The notes below the pieces were generated by a model. It was not told where the DNA came from and did not search any database. It saw only the letters and a program-made list of their open reading frames with translations. Positions 14,210 through 20,056 of a DNA stretch of 20,056 nucleotides are shown one piece after another (the first letter of the stretch is position 1; every line of letters begins with the position of its first letter). The position numbers and the translations under genes are program-made. The DNA comes from Candidatus Bathyarchaeota archaeon (GTDB taxonomy: Archaea; Thermoproteota; Bathyarchaeia; 40CM-2-53-6; RBG-13-38-9), in the NCBI GenBank assembly GCA_026015225.1, contig JAOZGV010000053.1:1-20056 (forward strand), written 5' to 3'.

Positions 14210-16024
14210 ATTAATCGATTTTCGGGCTTCTCACATATAGACAGAACGGTCCCTTATTATAAATTAATTCAAAAATTTAGATTCCCATCAATTAGCTCAA
14301 TTCTTCTGACTCTATTTTCGATTAATATAGGTGTTAGCTTGATCGTTTTTTTTATCAATGAAATGAGCCTATTGGGAATTATAAAAGGAATGTATTTTGG
14401 TGCAGTTTCTCTATCATTTTCATCTTTAATCGCAGATATTATTTCTTACAATGCTTTTATGAAAAAAGACACATTTTTTTCATTAAGGCGCTGTTTTGTA
14501 CTATCATTACTAACTTGTATTATTTGGCTATTCTCAATATTAATTGGATTCTTTTTTAAATCAATAAATTCTTTTAATATTCCAGAAGATTCTTTCCACT
14601 TAGGATTATTCATAGTTCTTCCTATTCGGTCTATATCTATCGCATCTATTTCGAAGTCCAATTTGTTTGAAAAAATTATTTATTCAATTTTCCAACCTTT
14701 ATTATGTGTTATTTTGACAATCTATATCCTAGATATGTCTCTTTACAACAGTCTATTGATTTTTATTACAAGCACAATTTTATCATTAATTGCTGCTTGC
14801 ACATTTTTATCATATATAGAGTATAAAGGAATGAAAAAAATTGGAATATCTCCTGTTGGTGCTTTTAATGCTTTTTTATTAGCGTGGCGAGATCAGGAAA
14901 GTTATATACTTGAAAATTTTTTAGAAAAGATAGGAGTTAATAATAAAATATCAATAGCTGCATTGCAATTTAGAAGTAAAAAATCAAAAAAACTAAATGG
15001 ACTTATGGTCGTATCAAATTTTCATCCTGGTCCTTTCATGAACGTTGGAAGCAGTAATTTGCCTTTTTTAATTCAGAAATATTTTGAAAAAAAGATAGAA
15101 GGTGAAGTAGCTGTCCCTCATGGAATGTCTGGTCATGAGGGTAATCTCACATCACAAAAAGAGAATGAACAAGTAATAAAAGCAATTGAAGAGATTCTTA
15201 ATTCATGTAATTTTTCAAATCAAGCATCCACAATGATAGATGTAGTTAAAGGCCATACAATAATAAAATGTCAACGCTTCAATGAAAACCTAATAATTAC
15301 ATTAACTCAATCGCCAGAAGACATGGAGGATCTTCCAAAAGATCTAGGTTTATCAATATCAAATTATGGGAGAAATTTTTTCAAAAATATTATGGTTATA
15401 GATGCACATAACTCAATAAGTAAAGTAAGAGAATATACTAAAAAAGAAATCAATAATTTTGAAAAAGCTGCTTATGAGGCAATTGAAAAAATTATTAAAA
15501 GTAAACTTGAAAAATTTAAATTTGGGTCAGCTAAAAGAGTAATTCACAATTTTACTCTAGAAGAGGGTTTTGGTCCTGGAGGACTAATTGTTCACCTTAT
15601 AGAAGTAAAAAATAAGATAGCTGCATATCTAACAATAGATGGCAATAATATGGTACCTGAACTACGGAATAAAATATTAAATATGCTGAAAGAACAAGGG
15701 ATTGAGCAAGGCGAAATATTGACTACGGACTCTCATATGGTAAATGGATTTATTTCTTCAGGACTTGGATATCATCCTATAGGGGAAGCTGTTGACCAGG
15801 AAATATTGATAAGTCATTTAAAAAAAGCTGTAAAAGAAGCAAAAAGCAATCTTGAAGAATCGGAAGTAGCAGTTGGTTCTACGGACATTGAAGTAAAGAG
15901 TCTGGGATCTGAGATGTTGGATAATTTGACTAGTTTTATGTATGGAATTGCAAAATTAGTTTTAGCTTTTATTATATTACTTGTAATTGGGTCATTTACG
16001 TTAGGACTTGCTTTATTAATATGA
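14210..16024 (+). CDS. DUF2070 membrane protein, predicted neutral-ceramidase-like hydrolase; start codon uncertain
   Basis: The protein has an N-terminal bundle of about five or six hydrophobic segments, a soluble domain of about 370 residues, and a C-terminal helix. Counting from TTG 14339, conserved His/Asp motifs are NFHPGPFMNVGSSNLP (227-242), PHGMSGHE (260-267), IDAHNS (354-359), TDSHMVNG (463-470) and GLGYHPIGE (475-483), an arrangement that suggests a metal centre. The family is archaeal and has been predicted to be related to neutral ceramidases; its reaction is unknown. The frame is open back to 14207, and the residues before 14339 (DRTVPYYKLIQKFRFPS, then a hydrophobic stretch) look coding, yet contain no ATG, GTG or TTG. 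ATT 14210 follows AGGGGG (14196-14201) by 8 nt and is my provisional start. It sits between GGGPS and G1PDH, pointing to a lipid role. Confidence 0.8.
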   Translation: MNRFSGFSHIDRTVPYYKLIQKFRFPSISSILLTLFSINIGVSLIVFFINEMSLLGIIKGMYFGAVSLSFSSLIADIISYNAFMKKDTFFSLRRCFVLSLLTCIIWLFSILIGFFFKSINSFNIPEDSFHLGLFIVLPIRSISIASISKSNLFEKIIYSIFQPLLCVILTIYILDMSLYNSLLIFITSTILSLIAACTFLSYIEYKGMKKIGISPVGAFNAFLLAWRDQESYILENFLEKIGVNNKISIAALQFRSKKSKKLNGLMVVSNFHPGPFMNVGSSNLPFLIQKYFEKKIEGEVAVPHGMSGHEGNLTSQKENEQVIKAIEEILNSCNFSNQASTMIDVVKGHTIIKCQRFNENLIITLTQSPEDMEDLPKDLGLSISNYGRNFFKNIMVIDAHNSISKVREYTKKEINNFEKAAYEAIEKIIKSKLEKFKFGSAKRVIHNFTLEEGFGPGGLIVHLIEVKNKIAAYLTIDGNNMVPELRNKILNMLKEQGIEQGEILTTDSHMVNGFISSGLGYHPIGEAVDQEILISHLKKAVKEAKSNLEESEVAVGSTDIEVKSLGSEMLDNLTSFMYGIAKLVLAFIILLVIGSFTLGLALLI

Positions 16025-16046
16025 ATTTTTAATGGAACGGTCTCTG

Positions 16047-17099
16047 ATGAATATACATCGCATGCAACTTCCTAGAGAAGTAATTGTGGGACAGAATGTT
16101 CTTAGTGACACAGGAGAAATGTGTAAAACCTTAGGATTCTCAAAACGCGTCCTAATTATTACTGGCCCTAAAGTAATAGGTGTAATTTCAGAAATACTAG
16201 AGAACTCTCTAGATGAAGCAAACATCTCTTCAGATTATGAATTAGTATACGAATCAACTTTGGAATATGTAAAATTAGTTGAAGAAAAGATAAGACGTTA
16301 CAAGCCCAAGGTGATTTTAGGGGTAGGCGGAGGAAAAGATATAGATGTGGCCAAGCTAAGTTCAGCTAGAACTGGCATTCCATTTATAAGCATACCTTCT
16401 GCCGCCTCTCACGATGGTATCGCTAGCGCTAATACATCAGTAAAAGGTTTTGAAAAGCCCTATTCAATAAAAGCACAAGTTCCTATAGCGGTGATTGCTG
16501 ACATCGATATAATTTCTAAATCACCTTATAGACTGACTGCTAGTGGATGTGGCGATATAATCGCAAAATATTCTGCAGTTAGAGATTGGAAACTAGCTAA
16601 GAGGATGGTAAAAGAATATTATGGAGATTATGCTTCAAATTTAGCCCTAATGAGTGCAAAATTAGTTATGAAAAGTCATAACGATATAAAAAATATGAAG
16701 GTTGGTGCAATTAGAACAGTAGTGGAAGCATTAATAAGTTGTGGAGTTGCCATGAGCATAGCTGGTAGTAGTAGGCCTTGTAGCGGTTCTGAACGTATGT
16801 TTGCTCATGCGTTGGACTTAGTAACTCCCAATGATGCCTTACATGGTGAAAAATGCGGTGTTGGGACAATAATATCAGTTTGCCTACAAGATGGAAATTG
16901 GAAGATGGTTAGAAAAATATTGGATAAAATAGGGGCGCCAACAAGTGCAAAGGATTTGGGAGTAGGTACAAAAGAGTTTATAAAAGCTTTAGTTATAGCT
17001 CGTAAAATTAGGCCAGAGAGATATACCATTTTAAGTAATAAAAAATTGGACCAAAAAGCAGCTAAAGAAGTTGCAAAAATTACGTCCACCATAGATTGA
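16047..17099 (+). CDS. egsA: sn-glycerol-1-phosphate dehydrogenase
   Basis: The protein of about 350 residues reduces dihydroxyacetone phosphate to sn-glycerol-1-phosphate, which sets the archaeal lipid stereochemistry. Counting from ATG 16032, the nucleotide loop is GVGGGKDIDVAK (97-108), and SIPSAASHDGIASANTSV (120-137) is characteristic. Zn ligands are D175 in SGCGDIIAKYSAVRDW, H259 in RMFAHALD and H271 in HGEKCGVG. Start options are ATG 16032, 16047 and 16062. ATG 16047 (MNIHRMQLPREVIVG) best matches the usual family N terminus. It begins shortly after the DUF2070 stop, so the two are likely co-transcribed with GGGPS. The minus-strand genes converge on its 3' end. Confidence 0.95.
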   Translation: MNIHRMQLPREVIVGQNVLSDTGEMCKTLGFSKRVLIITGPKVIGVISEILENSLDEANISSDYELVYESTLEYVKLVEEKIRRYKPKVILGVGGGKDIDVAKLSSARTGIPFISIPSAASHDGIASANTSVKGFEKPYSIKAQVPIAVIADIDIISKSPYRLTASGCGDIIAKYSAVRDWKLAKRMVKEYYGDYASNLALMSAKLVMKSHNDIKNMKVGAIRTVVEALISCGVAMSIAGSSRPCSGSERMFAHALDLVTPNDALHGEKCGVGTIISVCLQDGNWKMVRKILDKIGAPTSAKDLGVGTKEFIKALVIARKIRPERYTILSNKKLDQKAAKEVAKITSTID

Positions 17100-17181
17100 A
17101 GTTTGATAAAAAATTCGATTTGTTAATAATAGAAAGAAAAAGGCAAAGGCACTTCCAATTTAGTCTTAGGAAATTATTTAT

Positions 17182-17207
17182 GCATTAACAATGCTGAAGT
17201 AATTTTT
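17182..17207. terminator. Small hairpin with T-run between convergent genes
   Basis: GCATT (17182-17186) and AATGC (17190-17194) form a 5-bp stem with a 3-nt loop, followed at 17203-17207 by TTTTT. It lies where egsA (plus) and the RAM-domain genes (minus) converge, a natural place for termination. The T-run touches the stop codon of the minus-strand gene. The stem is short, so this is tentative. Confidence 0.25.
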
Positions 17208-17430
17208 ACGGACTTGCCAGCGTCTCAGTACTTCTTACTCCGTTGATGGAATTTATTTCGCTTGTTAACGTTTTTAATCGCTTATAGTCAGAAATTTCAA
17301 TAAAAGCAACTATGTCCCATCTTCCGTAAACAATATATGCTTTTTTTATTTCATTAAACTTCCATATCGAAGTCAGTATTTCCTCTACTCTTGTTGGTAT
17401 AACTTTTATCAAAATACACGCTTCTAACAT
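17206..17430 (-). CDS. Stand-alone Lrp/AsnC effector-binding (RAM) domain protein, second of pair
   Basis: The 74-residue protein consists only of the ligand-binding (RAM) half of Lrp/AsnC regulators, with no helix-turn-helix. The beta-alpha-beta pattern is clear: LEACILIKVIP, an amphipathic helix around VEEILTSIWKFNEIKKAYIV, the turn YGRWDIVAFIEISDY (39-53), a second helix, and NSINGVRSTETLAS at the end. The GRWDIVA element corresponds to the G.yDi....v effector-site strand. Such proteins form dimers or oligomers and may sense amino acids or modulate full-length Lrp partners. It starts with ATG 7 nt after its paralogue's stop, so they form an operon. The specific ligand is not readable. Confidence 0.85.
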   Translation of the reverse strand: MLEACILIKVIPTRVEEILTSIWKFNEIKKAYIVYGRWDIVAFIEISDYKRLKTLTSEINSINGVRSTETLASP

Positions 17431-17437
17431 CTTACAA

Positions 17438-17671
17438 TCAACTCTTTTTTACTTCTATTAAAGTCTCTGTAAAGACGATCCCGCCTATCTTGCCCATTCG
17501 AATTATCACTTCACCAAGCCTTTCATAACTTTCAGACTCTACATCTGCTACGACATCATATCTGCCTAGAACCGCAAACACATTTTTTACTTCTTTGAAT
17601 TGATTTATCCTTTCGACAACTTCATCAAATCGTCCTCTTTCAGTTCGGAATAGAACGCAAGCCATAATCAA
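17438..17671 (-). CDS. Stand-alone Lrp/AsnC effector-binding (RAM) domain protein, first of pair
   Basis: The 77-residue RAM-domain-only protein is paralogous to the next gene. The fold elements are MACVLFRTERGRFDEVVERI, then FKEVKNVFAVLGRYDVVADV, then YERLGEVIIRMGKIGGI and VFTETLIEV. GRYDVVAD fits the effector-site strand of the family. The TTG at 17671 is preceded by AGGAGATGAT, a strong ribosome site one base from the consensus AGGAGGTGAT, with a 4-nt gap; the ATG two codons later is the alternative. No DNA-binding domain is present, so direct gene regulation would need a partner. It is divergent from the nucleotide pyrophosphatase gene, with a shared 142-nt control region. Confidence 0.86.
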   Translation of the reverse strand: MIMACVLFRTERGRFDEVVERINQFKEVKNVFAVLGRYDVVADVESESYERLGEVIIRMGKIGGIVFTETLIEVKKS

Positions 17672-17675
17672 TTAA

Positions 17676-17685
17676 ATCATCTCCT
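17676..17685 (-). promoter_or_regulatory. Near-consensus Shine-Dalgarno of the RAM-domain operon
   Basis: On the minus strand the sequence reads AGGAGATGAT, differing by one base from the full anti-16S complement. It lies 4 nt before TTG 17671 and 10 nt before the ATG, and it favours the TTG. Its strength suggests efficient translation of the first RAM protein. Confidence 0.6.
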
Positions 17686-17783
17686 AAAAATTAATCCAGA
17701 ATTTATATTCGTGTAATAATTATTTATAATGAAATTGCTTAAATTTATTTGGAATTCTAAGATGCATGTTATTTGAACTAATT

Positions 17784-17795
17784 TTTTTATTAAAT
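17784..17795 (+). promoter_or_regulatory. Candidate TATA box of the nucleotide pyrophosphatase gene
   Basis: TTTTTATTAAAT is centred about 25 nt before the ATG at 17814. No Shine-Dalgarno-like sequence lies between them. The spacing fits a leaderless transcript, a common mode for first genes in many archaea. The same 142-nt spacer should also carry the divergent promoter of the RAM genes, for which TTATAAATAAT on the minus strand (about 17730-17740) is a candidate. Confidence 0.35.
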
Positions 17796-17813
17796 CGAAT
17801 TAATTAAATAATC

Positions 17814-18380
17814 ATGCAAAAGAAAGTATTTTTTATAACATCCAATCCAAACAAAGCTCGAGAATGCAAGAATATTCTATCATTTTTTTCAATATATGTG
17901 GAGATTATCAAATTACAAATATCTGAAATTCAGTCCGATACTCTAGAAGAGATAGCAAGATTTTCTTCCTTAGAGGCTGTTAGAATATGTAAAAAACCAG
18001 TCTTAGTTGAGGATTCAGGTTTGTTTATTAATATCTTGAATGGATTTCCAGGTCCCTATTCTTCTTATATTCAAAATAAAATAGGTAATTATGGAATACT
18101 GAAGTTAATGAAGGGAATAAAGAATAGAAGAGCTATATTCAAAAGCGTTATTGGATTTTGTTCACCAAAGAAACTTAATCAGGTATTCGTCGGAGAAGTC
18201 CATGGTAGCATATCTTATGAAGAGAGAGGAAAGGAATGGGCCTTTGATCCCATATTTATCCCAGATTTCTCAGATAAAACATACGCTCAAATGTCAGCTG
18301 AAAAAAAGAACGAAATTTCTCATAGGAGAAGAGCACTTGAGAAATTCGCAATTTGGTTTAATAAAGAGCAAAATGGATAA
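17814..18380 (+). CDS. XTP/dITP diphosphatase (Ham1/RdgB family)
   Basis: The 188-residue house-cleaning enzyme hydrolyses non-canonical purine nucleoside triphosphates (ITP, dITP, XTP) to monophosphates and pyrophosphate, keeping deaminated bases out of nucleic acids. The motifs are complete: ITSNPNKARE (8-17) for triphosphate binding, LVEDSGLFINILNGFPGPYSSY (64-85) with the metal-binding acids, FDPIF (144-148), and EISHRRRAL (167-175) for base recognition. The usual glycine before FDPIF is replaced by EWA. Length is typical. It stands alone on the plus strand and runs tail to tail with bud32, 15 nt apart. This gene often neighbours kae1/bud32 in archaea. Confidence 0.95.
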   Translation: MQKKVFFITSNPNKARECKNILSFFSIYVEIIKLQISEIQSDTLEEIARFSSLEAVRICKKPVLVEDSGLFINILNGFPGPYSSYIQNKIGNYGILKLMKGIKNRRAIFKSVIGFCSPKKLNQVFVGEVHGSISYEERGKEWAFDPIFIPDFSDKTYAQMSAEKKNEISHRRRALEKFAIWFNKEQNG

Positions 18381-18395
18381 AAATGAAACATATGA

Positions 18396-19061
18396 CTAAA
18401 TGCTTCTTCCAACAAAATATCTCCCGCGCCTTTCTATTTGCTGGGATTTTTTAAAAACTCTATCTGCAATCTTCTTACCGACTTCCTCTATGTATCCGGT
18501 TCTTATGGCTGAATGACATTTATTTGCATCTTTATAATGAGTACTGAAAAAAGCCCTTTTAAGTAGATAAAGATCAACTCCCATATCCTCACATTCATTG
18601 GAATAAAAGCTGAGCCCAAAATCTATAAAATATATTTTATCTTGATCTGAAATGATCATATTTGAACTGGTCAAGTCACCATGAATCAAGTTATTTTTAT
18701 GCAATCTTCCTATTTGATTACCTATCTGTTTACATATCATTTTCTTACTCTTTTCATCGGCTTTTTCAAAAGCTTCTTTAACCCTTTGGCCTTCTATATA
18801 TTCCATAACAATAATATTGCTTAAATTATCGATCGATAGAACAATAGGCGTTGGAACACCATATTTTCTTGCCAAAAAAAGATATTCTGCTTCATGAATA
18901 GTTCGATAATTCCTAATTTTTTTATCCAATTCAGCAACTCGATATTTTTTTGGGATTCTCTTTTTAACAATTACTTTTACAGATCCCCATTCTGATAAGT
19001 ATAAATTTGCCTCTGCTCCCTTCTTAACTAATGTGATAGATTTCCTTGTATTCTCTTCCAT
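18396..19061 (-). CDS. bud32: Bud32/PRPK family atypical kinase/ATPase of the KEOPS complex
   Basis: The 221-residue small protein kinase fold acts with Kae1 (plus Cgi121 and Pcc1, not in this window) in forming t6A37 on ANN-reading tRNAs. Visible motifs are KGAEANLY (14-21) in the glycine-rich region, IVKKRIPKKYR (31-41) with the ATP-contacting lysine, REAE-like HEAEY (56-60), HGDLTSSNMI (127-136) as catalytic loop and IDFGLS (146-151) as metal site. RRGRY occurs near the C terminus. Many archaea fuse this domain to Kae1; here it is separate, but its ATG lies inside the end of kae1, overlapping by 34 nt, with GAGGT just upstream. Catalytic residues are intact. Confidence 0.95.
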   Translation of the reverse strand: MEENTRKSITLVKKGAEANLYLSEWGSVKVIVKKRIPKKYRVAELDKKIRNYRTIHEAEYLFLARKYGVPTPIVLSIDNLSNIIVMEYIEGQRVKEAFEKADEKSKKMICKQIGNQIGRLHKNNLIHGDLTSSNMIISDQDKIYFIDFGLSFYSNECEDMGVDLYLLKRAFFSTHYKDANKCHSAIRTGYIEEVGKKIADRVFKKSQQIERRGRYFVGRSI

Positions 19062-20041
19062 TCTACCTCATCTAAACGCCATTTTGGCCTTACATAACTA
19101 TTTTCTACATCTATAACAATTCCTTGCATGTATGCCAAATAACCAGTCCATGCTATCTGTGCACCGCAATCTCCACTGTATTGTAAATCAACCACATAAA
19201 ATCTTGAATCGTGTTCTTGAGCAATGTTTCTTAACATCTGTTGTAAGCGTTTGTTAGCAGCAACACCTCCAGTTAATAGAAGTTCCCCCTTTTCAGTATG
19301 AGCTAAACTCCTTTCAACGGTTTCAGCAAACATCGAGAATGAAAATTCTTGCAAAGAAAAGCACAAATCCTCGATTTTACATCCTTCATGAAATTTTCTA
19401 ATTGAAGCGGAAAGAAGTCCTGAATATGTTACATCATTTCCTTTAACGGTATAAGGGAGATCCAATAGTCGCTTACTCATGCGAGCTTTTCGTTCTACTG
19501 AAACACCAGTCGGGGGTGATAACCCCGCCTCTCTTGCGAACATATCCAAAAGATTCCCTATTGTGATATCCTCTGTTTCCCCGAAAATTCTCCAATGTGA
19601 TCCTGCATGAGCAGTTATTAAGGTATGCCCCCCCGAAACTAAAACCACTAGAGGGTCTTGAGCTTCAGAAGCAAGAAAACCAATCTCTATGTGACCTATT
19701 GCATGATTTACTGGAACTAGTGGTATTTTAAAATAACAGGCTAGACCTCTGGCTATAGTTGCGCCCATTCTTAATGCAGGCCCCAATCCTGGACCCGCTG
19801 AAAAAGCAATTGCTGTTAGATCCCTAGGTCTAATTTTTGCCTCTTTGAGAGCTCTTAAAATGATTTGCGAAGAGACTTCGCAGTGATGTTGAGCCGCCTC
19901 TCTTGGATGAATACCTCTACCGGTAAAAGGAGTATAGACATCCTTTGCGTTTGAAAGTATTCTCCCATCACCAGTTGCAATACTAGCTCCAAATGTATGA
20001 GCCGTCGATTCAATGCCTAAAAGATATTGAGAACTTTCCAT
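19028..20041 (-). CDS. kae1: Kae1/TsaD family tRNA threonylcarbamoyltransferase (KEOPS catalytic subunit)
   Basis: The protein of about 337 residues transfers the threonylcarbamoyl group from threonylcarbamoyl-AMP to A37 of tRNA. Counting from ATG 20041: LGIESTAHTFG (8-18), AFSAGPGLGPALRMG (79-93), metal-binding H113 and H117 in VNHAIGHIE, VSGGHT (135-140), GETEDITIGNLLDMFAREAG (154-173), TGGVAANKRL (257-266), and the third metal ligand D291 in SGDCGAQIAWTG. This last motif varies from the common TDNGAMIA. ATG 20041 gives the usual few residues before LGIEST. GTG 20050 also exists, and the frame stays open to the window edge, so an upstream start cannot be fully excluded. It is co-transcribed with and overlaps bud32. 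Confidence 0.96.
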   Translation of the reverse strand: MESSQYLLGIESTAHTFGASIATGDGRILSNAKDVYTPFTGRGIHPREAAQHHCEVSSQIILRALKEAKIRPRDLTAIAFSAGPGLGPALRMGATIARGLACYFKIPLVPVNHAIGHIEIGFLASEAQDPLVVLVSGGHTLITAHAGSHWRIFGETEDITIGNLLDMFAREAGLSPPTGVSVERKARMSKRLLDLPYTVKGNDVTYSGLLSASIRKFHEGCKIEDLCFSLQEFSFSMFAETVERSLAHTEKGELLLTGGVAANKRLQQMLRNIAQEHDSRFYVVDLQYSGDCGAQIAWTGYLAYMQGIVIDVENSYVRPKWRLDEVEWKRIQGNLSH

Positions 20042-20056
20042 AAGCAACACATAATT

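Noticed and set aside
18151..18399. 82-codon plus-strand frame overlapping the end of the nucleotide pyrophosphatase
   Set aside because: An out-of-frame reading of the Ham1 C terminus, including its conserved FDPIF and SHRR region.
1..20056. CRISPR arrays, insertion sequences, integrase or attachment sites, toxin-antitoxin or defence genes
   Set aside because: No spaced direct repeats, transposase motifs or terminal inverted repeats were seen; the window is conserved housekeeping and lipid metabolism genes.

Overview
This is AT-rich archaeal DNA (roughly one third G+C by eye). The archaeal markers are RNA polymerase subunits D and N, eL18/uL13/uS9/uS2 with archaeal-type sequences, sn-glycerol-1-phosphate dehydrogenase, geranylgeranylglyceryl phosphate synthase, and Kae1/Bud32. 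Gene order (rpoD-rpl18e-rpl13-rps9-rpoN-eno-rps2-memo, then isoprenoid genes), an RpoD with two 4Fe-4S motifs, and the aconitase-X/UbiD-type mevalonate route suggest a TACK-superphylum archaeon. A Bathyarchaeia-like lineage is my best guess, but the sequence alone does not settle it. No CRISPR, insertion sequence, phage gene, tRNA or rRNA was seen.

Layout. (1) 1-1602: a polytopic membrane protein cut by the window edge, probably translationally coupled to a PIG-V-like mannosyltransferase. (2) 1743-6812: a tightly packed information-processing operon, rpoD, rpl18e, rpl13, rps9, rpoN, enolase, rps2, MEMO. The last two overlap by 4 nt, and several junctions place the upstream stop codon inside the next gene's Shine-Dalgarno sequence. 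(3) 6971-17099: an isoprenoid and ether-lipid block, all on the plus strand: mevalonate kinase, UbiD-family anhydromevalonate phosphate decarboxylase, large and small phosphomevalonate dehydratase (aconitase X), type 2 IPP isomerase, class II HMG-CoA reductase, GGGP synthase, a DUF2070 membrane protein, and glycerol-1-phosphate dehydrogenase. (4) 17206-17671, minus strand: two tandem stand-alone Lrp/AsnC effector-binding (RAM) domains. (5) 17814-18380: a Ham1/RdgB-type nucleotide pyrophosphatase, convergent with (6) the minus-strand kae1-bud32 pair (18396-20041).

How the genes work together. Region 3 covers most of the route from HMG-CoA to the first archaeal lipid backbone ether bond. HMGR makes mevalonate and MVK makes mevalonate 5-phosphate. 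The aconitase-X pair dehydrates this to anhydromevalonate phosphate, and the UbiD-like enzyme decarboxylates that to isopentenyl phosphate. Isopentenyl phosphate kinase is needed next but is not in the window. Fni interconverts IPP and DMAPP. G1PDH makes sn-glycerol-1-phosphate, and GGGPS joins it to geranylgeranyl diphosphate. The DUF2070 protein, a membrane protein with a His-rich domain related to predicted neutral-ceramidase-like hydrolases, lies between the two enzymes that make and use glycerol-1-phosphate, so it is the best candidate here for an uncharacterised lipid function. MEMO, with its metal ligands intact, sits at the join between the ribosomal and isoprenoid blocks.
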